Shown piece after piece: positions 26,274 to 35,421 of a stretch of DNA of 64,000 nt. Each line of letters begins with the position of its first letter. Within the stretch, counting starts at the first letter, position 1. Location of the stretch: assembly GCA_036307185.1 (NCBI GenBank), contig JAXJYC010000061.1:55916-119915 (forward strand). Direction: 5' to 3'. Source of the DNA: SVEL01 sp017381055 (GTDB lineage Bacteria; Bacillota; Clostridia; Lachnospirales; Lachnospiraceae). A program made the position numbers and the translations under genes. The notes under the pieces were generated by a model. It saw only the letters and a program-made list of their open reading frames with translations. It had not been told where the DNA came from and ran no database searches.

Positions 26274-26302
26274 GTTTATTTTTTCTAATATTTAATTCTC
26301 AT

Positions 26303-27646
26303 TTACTGACCTAGAATATACTTAACTGCTTCCTGAAGCTGTGTATCATATTCTCTCTTTATATATCCATTATCATATGCTTCTTCTTCCTCTGGAAGCT
26401 CTACTATCTGGTCTGGTGTAATTCCTTCACCATGAATATTTCTTCCATTTGGTGTAAAGTAAGAAGAAACTGTAAGCTTAATAGCTGTGCCATCACCTAA
26501 TGGAATAACACTCTGAACTATACCTTTACCAAAAGACTGTGTTCCTATAATCTTACCTACGCCGTAATCCTGTATAGCACCTGCAAATATCTCAGAAGCA
26601 CTGGCACTATTTCCATTAGTAAGCACTGCCATCGGCAATGATATACAATCCTCATCTGAATACTCAGTTTCTCTATGACCCTTCTTATCCTCTGTATATA
26701 CTATCTTTCCTTCTGGTAAAAGGTCGTCTAACATATCTACAACTATATCATAGAGTCCGCCACCATTATCTCTTACATCAAAAATATAGCCTACACAGTT
26801 ATCATTTTTAGCCTTAGTCATAGCCTCATCAAACTGATCATATGTCACTTCATCAAAACTTTCTATCTTGATATAAGCTACATTACCGTCTAATAATTCA
26901 TAAGTTACAGTTGGTATATCTATAACTTTTCTTGTAACTTCAAAAGATAATTCCTCTTCATCACGAAGTACATGAATTGTAACCTTTGTATTTTCCTCGC
27001 CTCTTATATAAGATACAGCTTCATTGATATCCATACCTGTGAAATCTATATCATCTGCACCTAATATTATATCTCCCGGACGAAGTCCTGCCTCAAATCC
27101 TGGACAGCCCTTATAAGGATTTACAACTGTGATAATCATAGTATCTACAGCCTGCTGTACTACCACACCGATACCACAGTAGCTACCCGAAGTACTTTCC
27201 ATCATAGCATCAAAGGCTTCCTCAGTATAATATACTGAATATGGATCGCCTAATGCTTCTAGCATACCAGCATAAACACCTTCCTCGATATTCTCTATAT
27301 CATCCTCATAGTAGAAATATTTTTCTATAAGCTCCTGAATATATTCTGCCTTGTCAAATGCCTCATCCAAATCAACAGTATCTTTTTTATCATTTTTATC
27401 ATTCTTAGATGATCCATCTGGATTAAAGCCAGCATTTTCAAGCATCTGCTGTTTATCATCTGTTTCAATGTAATCCTTGCCTATAAGGATATTCGCCACT
27501 AAAACTATGATAAAAAATGTAAGTGTTACTGTAAGGCCTACTACAATTCCCTTTATGAAACTTGCATTATCCTTAACCTTCTGTTCCTGTCCCCATGAGT
27601 CATTACTTTTTTCTTCTTCCCATGGATTATTAAAATTATTATCCAT
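26303..27646 (-). CDS. S41-family C-terminal processing peptidase
   Basis: A 447-residue membrane-anchored serine protease. One helix covers about 28-52, then an acidic linker, a PDZ domain (about 145-235; YCGIGVVVQQ, GLRPGDIILGADDID) and the S41 catalytic core with nucleophile Ser in NGNSASASEIFAGA and catalytic Lys in GTQSFGKGIVQS. CtpA-type enzymes trim cell-envelope proteins. It sits directly downstream of an M23 hydrolase activator and ftsEX, so regulation of peptidoglycan hydrolysis by proteolysis is a reasonable inference. Confidence 0.93.
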   Translation of the reverse strand: MDNNFNNPWEEEKSNDSWGQEQKVKDNASFIKGIVVGLTVTLTFFIIVLVANILIGKDYIETDDKQQMLENAGFNPDGSSKNDKNDKKDTVDLDEAFDKAEYIQELIEKYFYYEDDIENIEEGVYAGMLEALGDPYSVYYTEEAFDAMMESTSGSYCGIGVVVQQAVDTMIITVVNPYKGCPGFEAGLRPGDIILGADDIDFTGMDINEAVSYIRGEENTKVTIHVLRDEEELSFEVTRKVIDIPTVTYELLDGNVAYIKIESFDEVTYDQFDEAMTKAKNDNCVGYIFDVRDNGGGLYDIVVDMLDDLLPEGKIVYTEDKKGHRETEYSDEDCISLPMAVLTNGNSASASEIFAGAIQDYGVGKIIGTQSFGKGIVQSVIPLGDGTAIKLTVSSYFTPNGRNIHGEGITPDQIVELPEEEEAYDNGYIKREYDTQLQEAVKYILGQ

Positions 27647-27679
27647 TTAATATTCCTTTCCAAAACTCCCTAAATTATC

Positions 27680-28873
27680 CTATGGAGATACCCACTTTAA
27701 TGGGTCTACATAACTTCCATTCTGTCTTACTGCAAAATGAAGATGGTTACCTGTAGAACGTCCTGTTGTACCTACAAGACCTAATACATCGCCCTTTTTA
27801 ACCTTGTCTCCTTCACTTACTAATCGCTTAGACATATGCATATATACTGTATAAATACCATCACCATGATCTACTCCAACCCAATTACCTGCACTGTTGC
27901 TATAATATGACCATGCAACCTCTCCATCATAAGCACTAATAATATTCACACCTCTTGGAGCCGGAATATCTATACCACTATGAAACTCCTGTGTTGGCGA
28001 ACCAAATGGATCTGGTCTTGTACCATAATATGATGAAATGCGAGAATAACCTGGCACTGGCCATGTCATCTTACCACCATCATATGTAAGATTAAGCTGA
28101 TTCTTCAAAGCTTCTTCTCTTCTTTTACGTTCAATTTCCTCAAGCTCTGCTATAATAGCCTTCTGAGTCTCTATATCTTCTAAAAGATTCTTTTTCTCTG
28201 CTTCAGCATCACTAATATCACTTGCATAACCTTCAACTACGTCCCTCTTTGCCGCAATCAAATCCTCTGTAGCATTCTGCTCCGCTTGAGCCTCATTAAG
28301 CAGTCCTTCTAATTCAGCTTCCTCTGCAATGAGTGTCGCCTCCTTAGCGTCCAATTCTTCCTTGGCCAACTGAAGCTTCTCTAACTGTTCTCTATCGTAT
28401 GCTGTAATCTTCGATAAATATTCTGCACGAGTAAATAATTCATTCATATTCTGTGAACCTAAAATCATATCTATATAAGAACTCTCACCATTCTCATACA
28501 TATACTGAATTCTAAGTTTCATGGATTCATATCTAGAATTTATATCTTCCTTAGCCTTCTCAATGTCAAGCTTTGTTGCTTCTATTTCGCCCTTCTTCAC
28601 ACTAATCTGGCTTTCTATTTCATATATGTTGTCCGTAAGCTGATTAAGTCTTACATCTAGTTCTTTTATATATGCTTGAGTATTGCCCTTGAGTGTTTCC
28701 AATTCCTTAAGATACTTTTCAGTATTCTTAAGTTCCTTTTGCATTTCCTCTTGCTTCTTTTTCTCTTCTTCAATACTAGCTGCATAATTCTGTCTTACCA
28801 ACGACAATGAAACATATATAACCACCGAAGTAACAACTAACAATCTTAGCAATCGCATCATCTTCTTTGTCAT
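27680..28873 (-). CDS. M23-type peptidoglycan hydrolase/activator with coiled coil (EnvC/PcsB-like)
   Basis: About 397 residues: an export signal (1-32), a long coiled coil (about 33-245, rich in E/K/L heptads), and a C-terminal LytM/M23 domain with FHSGIDIPA, YMHMS and GNHLHFAV. The zinc ligands appear present, so it may cut peptidoglycan itself. It lies 27 bases after ftsX, the typical place for the effector that FtsEX controls through its coiled coil. The ATG at 28873 has GGAG upstream; a TTG one codon earlier is possible. Confidence 0.93.
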   Translation of the reverse strand: MTKKMMRLLRLLVVTSVVIYVSLSLVRQNYAASIEEEKKKQEEMQKELKNTEKYLKELETLKGNTQAYIKELDVRLNQLTDNIYEIESQISVKKGEIEATKLDIEKAKEDINSRYESMKLRIQYMYENGESSYIDMILGSQNMNELFTRAEYLSKITAYDREQLEKLQLAKEELDAKEATLIAEEAELEGLLNEAQAEQNATEDLIAAKRDVVEGYASDISDAEAEKKNLLEDIETQKAIIAELEEIERKRREEALKNQLNLTYDGGKMTWPVPGYSRISSYYGTRPDPFGSPTQEFHSGIDIPAPRGVNIISAYDGEVAWSYYSNSAGNWVGVDHGDGIYTVYMHMSKRLVSEGDKVKKGDVLGLVGTTGRSTGNHLHFAVRQNGSYVDPLKWVSP

Positions 28874-28899
28874 CAAATATGCTCCTCTCTAAAACGTGT

Positions 28900-29808
28900 T
28901 TACACTCTAAGATGCTTACGTATAGTGATATAACTACCGATTACACCTATGCCTCCACCAATAATAAGTGCAGCTGGAACAAGCACTCCAAATACCTCAG
29001 TTATCGGTAAAAGAGATACTACTGATTCAATTCCTCTAAACTGCTCTAAGATATATACAATAACTTTCTTATATACAAAATACAATGCACCTAATGGAAC
29101 AATTGCACCTAATAATCCAATTACAACACCCTCTACCAAAAATGGTGCTCTAACAAATGCATCTTTTGCTCCCATAAGCTTCATAATAGCAATCTCTTCC
29201 TTACGCACAGCTATACCTATCATAATAGTATTGCTTATTAAGAAAATACCAACTGCTAAAAGTATAATTATAATAGAGGCTGATATAAATCCAACCATCT
29301 TACCAAAATCAGTAAGAGTATTAGCTGTTGACTCAGAGTAATTTACTTTTCTAACTCCTTCAAGTCCCTCTACAAAATCTACAAATACTTCCTGCATAGA
29401 TACATCATTTAATGTAACCTTATACGAATCAGAATCTGCCAATGGATTATCATCAGCAAAACCTTCTGCTAATTCTGGTGCATCAGCAAAATACTGTTGC
29501 TTATAGTTTTCCCATGCTTCTTCTGGACTAATATATCTAATAGTACCAAACTCAGCTCTCTTCTTTATCTTTTCACCGATGTCTGCAATCTGCTCGTCAG
29601 TAGCTTCCTCTTCAAAGAAAATCTCTATGCTCACATTGGCTTCAGCAGACTTTACTATATGCTGGATATTTGTAAGTACAGCATAAAATAAACCAATTAA
29701 AAATATACATGCAGTAATTGTTCCAACTGATGCAAGTGTAAATAATCTATTTCTCTTTAAATTTACAAATCCCTGCTTTAAGCTATAAAAAAATGTTCTA
29801 ATCTTCAT
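28900..29808 (-). CDS. ftsX: Cell-division ABC permease FtsX
   Basis: A 302-residue membrane protein with four helices: one near 20-42, an outside domain (about 45-165), and three near 175-300. The VRKEEIAIMKLMGAKDAFVRAPFLVEG segment is the FtsX cytoplasmic coupling region. The start at 29808, after GGTGG, gives an 11-base overlap with ftsE; a longer start at 29850 would overlap more. Transmits the ATPase cycle of FtsE to the coiled-coil hydrolase encoded next. Confidence 0.95.
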   Translation of the reverse strand: MKIRTFFYSLKQGFVNLKRNRLFTLASVGTITACIFLIGLFYAVLTNIQHIVKSAEANVSIEIFFEEEATDEQIADIGEKIKKRAEFGTIRYISPEEAWENYKQQYFADAPELAEGFADDNPLADSDSYKVTLNDVSMQEVFVDFVEGLEGVRKVNYSESTANTLTDFGKMVGFISASIIIILLAVGIFLISNTIMIGIAVRKEEIAIMKLMGAKDAFVRAPFLVEGVVIGLLGAIVPLGALYFVYKKVIVYILEQFRGIESVVSLLPITEVFGVLVPAALIIGGGIGVIGSYITIRKHLRV

Positions 29809-30484
29809 CTGAATAACCACCTTCTCCTTCATCACTAACGATGTGTCCATCTCTTATAGTAATTACTCTCTTTTTCATGGTTTCAACGACTTCTCTATCA
29901 TGTGTAACAACTATTACAGTTGTACCTCTTCTATTAATCTCCTCTAACAATCTCATAGTTTCCCATGTATTCTTAGCATCAAGATTTCCAGTTGGCTCAT
30001 CCGCCAATAAAATAGGTGGGTCATTTACCAATGCTCTAGCTATAGCAACTCGCTGCTGCTCTCCACCAGATAATTCATGTGGATATGACTTGTACTTCTC
30101 AGCCAAACCAACCATAGATAACATAGCAGGAACTCTTCTCTTAATAAGTGCCTTTGGAGCCTCTACTACAATCTGCGCAAACGCCACGTTATCATATACG
30201 TTTCTATCTTTTAATAATCTAAAGTCCTGAAAAACAACTCCTATATCTCTTCTCAACATAGGAACTTTCTTCCTTCTTAGCTTTTGCAAATTTTTACCAT
30301 TAATAACTATCTTTCCTGATGTTGGCTCAAGCTCTTTAAGCAACAACTTTATTAATGTGGACTTTCCAGCACCTGAATCACCAACAATAAATACAAACTC
30401 ACCCTTATCAATGTGAATGTTCATATTATTAACCGCTGGAGTACCGGCAGCATATGCCTTACTTACATTTTGCAAATCTATCAT
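29798..30484 (-). CDS. ftsE: Cell-division ATPase FtsE
   Basis: A 228-residue ABC ATPase with Walker A GDSGAGKSTL, Q-loop VFQDFRLL, signature LSGGEQQRVA, Walker B ILLADEPTGNLD and H-loop VTHDREVV. The length and sequence pattern are those of FtsE. First gene of the ftsE-ftsX-M23-S41 cluster, with AAAGGAAAGC before the start. Confidence 0.96.
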   Translation of the reverse strand: MIDLQNVSKAYAAGTPAVNNMNIHIDKGEFVFIVGDSGAGKSTLIKLLLKELEPTSGKIVINGKNLQKLRRKKVPMLRRDIGVVFQDFRLLKDRNVYDNVAFAQIVVEAPKALIKRRVPAMLSMVGLAEKYKSYPHELSGGEQQRVAIARALVNDPPILLADEPTGNLDAKNTWETMRLLEEINRRGTTVIVVTHDREVVETMKKRVITIRDGHIVSDEGEGGYSDED

Positions 30485-30535
30485 TTTGCTTTCCTTTCTA
30501 CTTCTTTTCTCGTCTATATATTACATTACTACGTC

Positions 30536-31624
30536 TTAATAATCTACTCTTTCCATATATTTCATATACTTAACAACCATAAGTGCTATCTTAAATGTAA
30601 TAGCATCTTCAAATGTTCTAAGGTCAAGATTAGTTGCCTTCTGAAGCTTGTCCAATCTATATACTAATGTATTTCTATGAATATATAACTGTCTTGATGT
30701 CTCCGATACGTTAAGATTATTCTCGAAGAATTTATGAATTGTTGACAATATTTCATCATCAAAATCATCAAGAGTTTTTCCATTAAATATCTCTTTTATA
30801 AACATCTTACAAAGTGGTAATGGAAGCTGATAAATAAGTCTTCCTATACCCAAATTATTATAAGCAACCACGTTCTTCTCGCTGTAGAAAATCTTTCCTA
30901 CATCAAGAGCATGCTTTGCTTCTTTATATGATCTTGATACTTCCTTTATCTCATTTACAATAGTACCAAGAGCAACTCTAACCTTTGACATAGCCTCCAT
31001 ATTTAAAGTGTCAAGAATAGTTCTAGCTAATCTCTCTAAATCCTCATATGTCTCTGTGCCCTTAACTTCTTTAACTATAATAATATTCTTCTCATCAACT
31101 GCTGTTATGAAATCCTTTGTTCTTGTAGCAAATAGAGTACGCACTGTTTCAAGAGCGCCATTGTCCTTCTCATGCTTTGTCTCTACTATCATAACAACTC
31201 TCTTAACATTTGCCTCTATATGAAGCTTCTTTGCTCTATTATAAATATCTACAAGAAGAAGATTATCAAGAAGTAAATTCTTAATAAAATTATCCTTATC
31301 AAATCTTTCCTTATACGCAGTAAGTAATCCCTGCATTTGGAAAACAGTCATCTTACCTACCATGTATGCATCACTGTTTACTCCCTTTGCAAGAACTATA
31401 TATTCTAACTGATTATCCTCTGTAACCTTAAAAAATTGGCACCCTGCAACCTCTTGATTATCTGCTGGAGATTCCAAGAAAGCAAGCACCGCTTCACTAT
31501 ATTCTTCTGTATCAGAAAATGTAGTTACTAATGCTTTTCCTTCTATGTCATATACGCAAATATCAACTCTGGTAATTGCATGGATACCATCTATTGTATT
31601 TTGAAGAATTTGGTTTGAAATCAT
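30536..31624 (-). CDS. CdaR/PucR-family transcriptional regulator
   Basis: A 362-residue regulator. The N-terminal part (1-110, starting ISNQILQNTIDGIHAITRVDICVYD) resembles a diacid/small-molecule sensing domain, the middle (130-290) a GGDEF-like CdaR domain, and the C-terminus (about 300-350, LNVSETSRQLYIHRNTLVYRL) a PucR-type helix-turn-helix. It lies upstream of ftsE with about 50 bases between, and may be cotranscribed. The ligand is unknown. Confidence 0.87.
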   Translation of the reverse strand: MISNQILQNTIDGIHAITRVDICVYDIEGKALVTTFSDTEEYSEAVLAFLESPADNQEVAGCQFFKVTEDNQLEYIVLAKGVNSDAYMVGKMTVFQMQGLLTAYKERFDKDNFIKNLLLDNLLLVDIYNRAKKLHIEANVKRVVMIVETKHEKDNGALETVRTLFATRTKDFITAVDEKNIIIVKEVKGTETYEDLERLARTILDTLNMEAMSKVRVALGTIVNEIKEVSRSYKEAKHALDVGKIFYSEKNVVAYNNLGIGRLIYQLPLPLCKMFIKEIFNGKTLDDFDDEILSTIHKFFENNLNVSETSRQLYIHRNTLVYRLDKLQKATNLDLRTFEDAITFKIALMVVKYMKYMERVDY

Positions 31625-31760
31625 CGTGCTACGCTCCTTTTTACATAATATGCCTATCTTATTTTATAATAGCACACATTAGAATTAATGGCAACAAATT
31701 GATACCTCAATTGCACGCAATTTCAACAATTCTTCAATCTCTATATTTACCTCTTACACG

Positions 31761-32792
31761 CTATACATACTGCACATAAATATAACATGCACTCTGCTGC
31801 ATATCTTTTTTATTCAATCTATATCTACGTCCCCAAGATATTACGGTCATTGTCTCTTCCTTCATATCACATATATTCATCATATGCCATCCCTTTACTG
31901 TTGATGGTTTAGTTTCGTTACGATACATTGTAAGCTTTGAAGCAAATAGAATTATATATCCATTTTGAGACCACTCCCTAAACTGAGCTTCATTCATCCC
32001 GTTATATATACTAATCTTTACATCAACATCATAATGACGACAAAATCTATCAAATCTGTCTTTTATCTGTTCAATGGTCATCCCTCGATTCGGCTCATCT
32101 GTCATACAATAAAAATCTAACATAAGAAAATCTGTTGTATACTTGCCAAAATACATAGGACCATACCCAAACATCTTCTTAAATAAATCTACATCTGACG
32201 AAAAATGTTTCATCATCGTAGTTACAAGGGACGCATATCCACATCCTTCTTTTGCAAGTTCTTCTATAAGATTTGTTGCTTCAGTCTCATCATAAGTCGG
32301 AAAGTAATTATGAATTATATTATAGTATCTTTCAAAATACCTAACATCCTCCATTCTATCCTTTACAATGCATTGAGATGAAGCTTCACACATAAGATCT
32401 CTGTCTAGCTTTTCATAATCCTCTATTTTTTTCTTTGCGTGCTTTTTCTCGAGTTTCTTTTTATAATTTATTTTATTAAGCTGAAAAAACTCCTTACAAA
32501 GTGCCTGTATCTCTTCATCATAAGGCCAATTTTCCATAACAATCAAAACTTGCTTACGATACTTTTTTAAATTCTGCTCTTTTACAATATTCAAAGCTGA
32601 TTTGACTACTATTTCCTGCCCATCATCCAAAGCCCATACAAGCAGATGAGTATTGCGTTTAAATAATCTATGACAAACTATTTCCTCGAGAGCAGACTTC
32701 CTCTGTTGAAAATCCTTAGATTTTAATTGTTCTAGTAATATTTTGAAACGTTCTTTAGATTCTTTCCTAGCTTTTGCATTGAATATACACAT
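31761..32792 (-). CDS. HEAT-like repeat plus papain/C39-like peptidase-like protein, unknown function
   Basis: A 343-residue cytoplasmic protein. Residues 15-105 look like helical HEAT-type repeats, 108-150 are a Lys/Glu-rich helix, and 155-343 resemble a papain-like or C39-like cysteine peptidase domain: C184 in KEGCGYASLV, H303 in GWHMMNICDM, W320 in VISWGRRY. The order Cys, His, then a polar/aromatic site fits the fold, but activity is unproven. CAGGAG precedes the start. It ends a stretch just before the hairpin-repeat array. No family name recognised. Confidence 0.6.
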   Translation of the reverse strand: MCIFNAKARKESKERFKILLEQLKSKDFQQRKSALEEIVCHRLFKRNTHLLVWALDDGQEIVVKSALNIVKEQNLKKYRKQVLIVMENWPYDEEIQALCKEFFQLNKINYKKKLEKKHAKKKIEDYEKLDRDLMCEASSQCIVKDRMEDVRYFERYYNIIHNYFPTYDETEATNLIEELAKEGCGYASLVTTMMKHFSSDVDLFKKMFGYGPMYFGKYTTDFLMLDFYCMTDEPNRGMTIEQIKDRFDRFCRHYDVDVKISIYNGMNEAQFREWSQNGYIILFASKLTMYRNETKPSTVKGWHMMNICDMKEETMTVISWGRRYRLNKKDMQQSACYIYVQYV

Positions 32793-32869
32793 ATTAAACT
32801 CCTGGGGTTCCTGTTAATTGCTAAATTTCGGATATATTATAACATAAATGTAGAAATTTATAAATGTAA

Positions 32870-33283
32870 ATACGTTGCGCTAACGCTCACACGCGTTTCT
32901 CCGCTTACGCTCACACGCGTTTCTTACCCCCTTCGTAACCGAAGGGGATAAGAAACACGCGAGCATTCGCCATACAAGTACTTACGGTAACGCTCACAGT
33001 TGATTGAAATCTTCGCTTTCAATCAACACGCGAGCATTCGCCGAATGCTCGCTCATAAATAAAAAGGTAGAACCTCTCTGACGTGCAAGCACTCCGCTTG
33101 CGCTCACAGTTGATTGAAATCTTCGCTTTCAATCAACACGCGAGCATTCGCCGAATGCTCGCTCATAAATAAAAAGATAGAACCTCTCTGACGTGCAAGC
33201 ACGTCTCCTGCGCTTCCGCTCACACGCGTTTCTCGACATCTTCGATGTCTAGAAACACGCGAGCATTCGCCGAATGCTCGCTC
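32870..33283. repeat. Array of nested hairpin modules (about 110-120-bp units)
   Basis: No coding potential, and visibly more GC-rich than its surroundings. Two nearly identical 102-bp direct repeats (32991-33092 and 33101-33202, differing at 33067/33177) are followed by a third partial unit offset 119 bp, and preceded by a degenerate one. Each unit contains a perfect 11-bp stem (GCGAGCATTCG/CGAATGCTCGC at 33030-33052, 33140-33162, 33259-33281), a CTTTTTATTTAT stretch (minus strand), a GACGTGC half-palindrome, and a variable hairpin at 32920-32955, 33000-33026, 33110-33136 and 33229-33255. The variable hairpin differs in sequence between units but stays self-complementary. It lies in the 3' region of the ugpC-like gene. 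Confidence 0.9.
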
Positions 33284-33349
33284 ATAAATAAAAAGATAGA
33301 ACCTCTCTGACGTGCTAGCACGTCGAATCGGTCCTATCTTTTTATTTAT
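33284..33349. terminator. Long hairpin, probable terminator of the sugar-ABC ATPase gene
   Basis: A 20-bp arm starting ATAAATAAAAAG (33284) pairs, with one G-U, with an arm ending TTTTTATTTAT (33349). Inside it GACGTGC/GCACGTC forms a second perfect stem around TA. Both ends carry A/T runs, so it can terminate either strand. The left arm is the same sequence present in every module of the neighbouring array, so the array looks built from copies of half this hairpin. Confidence 0.8.
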
Positions 33350-33378
33350 GTGTGAGCGCTCGGCTCTTTTATTTCGCG

Positions 33379-34491
33379 TTAGTTGCAGATTACCTGCTCT
33401 GTCTCCTTATCGAAGATATGGAGCTTATTAAGATCGAATGCAAACTTAACTGTATCGCCAACCTTAGCTGTTGTACGTGGGTTAACTCTTGCTGTACAAG
33501 AAACTCTTGCTAAATCGAAGTATAAGTAAACTTCTGCACCAAGTAACTCGTAGATTCTGATTGTTGTCTCTACTACGTTATCGCCTGCAGCATTAACCAT
33601 GATCTCATCATCGTGGATATCTTCTGGTCTAATACCCATAACAACTGTCTTACCGATGTAACCACCGTTAACTAAAGCCTTAGCCTTTGACTCTGGAACC
33701 TTAATCATCATATCACCGAATGATAACTTAACGTCAGAACCCTGCTCGATAACTACTGCATCGATGAAGTTCATAGCTGGTGATCCCATGAATCCAGCAA
33801 CGAAAAGGTTAGTTGGGTAGTTGTATAAGTTGATTGGTGAATCACACTGCTGGATAACACCATCCTTCATAACTACGATTCTTGTACCAAGTGTCATAGC
33901 CTCTGTCTGGTCATGTGTTACGTAGATGATTGTTGTCTCAAGTCTCTGATGTAACTTAGAAATCTCAACACGCATCTGTACTCTTAACTTAGCATCAAGG
34001 TTTGATAAAGGCTCATCCATAAGGAATACCTTAGGATTACGAACGATAGCACGTCCCATTGCAACTCTCTGTCTCTGACCACCTGATAAAGCCTTTGGCT
34101 TTCTGTCAAGTAAGTGCTCAAGATCAAGAATTCTAGCAGCTTCATGAACTAACTTGTCGATCTGATCCTTTGGAGTCTTTCTTAACTTAAGACCGAATGC
34201 CATGTTCTCATATACTGACATATGTGGGTAAAGAGCGTAGTTCTGGAATACCATCGCGATATCTCTATCCTTTGGCTCTACATCGTTAACTAATCTGTCG
34301 CCGATGTATAACTCACCAGAGCTGATATCTTCAAGACCTGCGATCATACGAAGAGTTGTAGACTTACCACAACCTGAAGGTCCTACGAAGATAACGAATT
34401 CCTTATCCTCAATTTCAAGATTGAAATCCTTAACAGCTGCAAAACCGTTAGGATATACTTTACAAATGTTCTTTAATGATAAACTAGCCAT
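33379..34491 (-). CDS. Sugar ABC transporter ATPase (UgpC/MsmX type)
   Basis: A 370-residue ATPase with Walker A GPSGCGKSTT, Q-loop VFQNYALYPH, signature LSGGQRQRVAMGRA, Walker B VFLMDEPLSNLD, H-loop VTHDQTEAM and a C-terminal TOBE/OB domain (GIRPEDI near 285). In Firmicutes one MsmX-like ATPase often serves several sugar transporters, which fits its stand-alone position without permease genes. Codon use looks like a highly expressed gene. CGGAGGAAATAAAC precedes the start. Confidence 0.95.
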   Translation of the reverse strand: MASLSLKNICKVYPNGFAAVKDFNLEIEDKEFVIFVGPSGCGKSTTLRMIAGLEDISSGELYIGDRLVNDVEPKDRDIAMVFQNYALYPHMSVYENMAFGLKLRKTPKDQIDKLVHEAARILDLEHLLDRKPKALSGGQRQRVAMGRAIVRNPKVFLMDEPLSNLDAKLRVQMRVEISKLHQRLETTIIYVTHDQTEAMTLGTRIVVMKDGVIQQCDSPINLYNYPTNLFVAGFMGSPAMNFIDAVVIEQGSDVKLSFGDMMIKVPESKAKALVNGGYIGKTVVMGIRPEDIHDDEIMVNAAGDNVVETTIRIYELLGAEVYLYFDLARVSCTARVNPRTTAKVGDTVKFAFDLNKLHIFDKETEQVICN

Positions 34492-34570
34492 TGTTTATTT
34501 CCTCCGAATTAATTTATTCACTCGCACACTTTTTCGCGATATATGTATTCTATCTTATAAGGTCAAAAAA

Positions 34571-34628
34571 AGCCATATGACAATTACACAAAATAGCATT
34601 TTCTATTTTGGTAAAAACGTCTATGGCT
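34571..34628. terminator. Hairpin terminator downstream of the 154-residue protein gene
   Basis: AGCCATATGAC pairs imperfectly with GTCTATGGCT around an inner AAAATAG/CTATTTT stem. T-runs are present on both sides; on the minus strand it ends the gene at 34701. Confidence 0.7.
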
Positions 34629-34700
34629 CTTTTTTTTATGACACATTGTACAAAATTATCAATTGGGTTTTGTATATATCTACCAATGGTTATTTCATCC

Positions 34701-35165
34701 TTACTTCGATGTATAATTCCCTTTTACATACAACACCACATCCGACATAGCTACTACACCAGATGATTTATCCGGACACATATACACACAGTATTTTCCT
34801 AATGTCATACCGTCTCCATATGCCTCACCTATTGTTAAGTTAACTAATTGCTGTCCTTTAACATATGCGTTGGCGCTACCTGAATACAACATTATCTCTG
34901 TTCCTTCATTTCCCACAAGGGTATTGCCCTTCTTAAGTGTCACTCTAGTATATCCACTAGCCGCAGAATTGCCAGACAGTCCCAAACTACTTATGTAGGA
35001 TTCAAGATAAGACTTTGTGATGAGTGGGTCATTTACAGAACCTGGCTTCGCCTCTCCTGCTGCCCCAACTAGCATCCCCGCCTTAAATATACCCAAGGAA
35101 CCTATAACCACTATAATCAGAACAATAGCTACTTTTTTCATTTTTGGCATACTATTATTTTCCAC
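34701..35165 (-). CDS. Small exported protein of unknown function
   Basis: A 154-residue protein with an uncleaved or cleaved N-terminal helix (VAIVLIIVVIGSLGIFKAG) and an outside part containing PGSVNDPLITKSYLESYI, a segment common in exported Firmicute proteins, followed by a small beta-rich domain (RVTLKKGNTLVGNEGTEIM). A GTG start at 35165 follows AGAGGAAAACAGAA. No known function. Confidence 0.7.
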   Translation of the reverse strand: MENNSMPKMKKVAIVLIIVVIGSLGIFKAGMLVGAAGEAKPGSVNDPLITKSYLESYISSLGLSGNSAASGYTRVTLKKGNTLVGNEGTEIMLYSGSANAYVKGQQLVNLTIGEAYGDGMTLGKYCVYMCPDKSSGVVAMSDVVLYVKGNYTSK

Positions 35166-35214
35166 TTCTGTTTTCCTCTTTCATACAGTTCAATCCGCAT
35201 TTTACCACAAGGCA

Positions 35215-35391
35215 CTATGCTGATACATCAATATTTCCACCTATATGTGGGTTAACAGATGTTTCGAGAATTTTCTTCATACCCTCGCCCATAGTTTCCA
35301 TATTGTCAAGTGACTTACTAAGCATCGCTACACCAAAGTCTGTTTTAACCTCTGCCATACTCATTGCTGTTGATAATGATGCAATATCCAT
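35215..35391 (-). CDS. YjfB-family small protein (putative motility-related)
   Basis: A 58-residue protein, MDIASLSTAMSMAEVKTDFG at its start and ending GGNIDVSA. The AxxLS-x-V-x-T-x-F-G-x-A-M-L-x-K-S-L-D pattern matches the YjfB family. AAGAAGGAGGT lies 8 bases before the ATG. Short, but the ribosome site and family match support it. The plus-strand frame over the same bases is a shadow. Confidence 0.85.
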   Translation of the reverse strand: MDIASLSTAMSMAEVKTDFGVAMLSKSLDNMETMGEGMKKILETSVNPHIGGNIDVSA

Positions 35392-35421
35392 AATCTTACC
35401 TCCTTCTTGTGACCCTCACAC

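Noticed and set aside
32870..33349. CRISPR array
   Set aside because: Units are about 110 bp with nested palindromes, vary internally in the stems, and there are no uniform short repeats with unique spacers and no cas genes.
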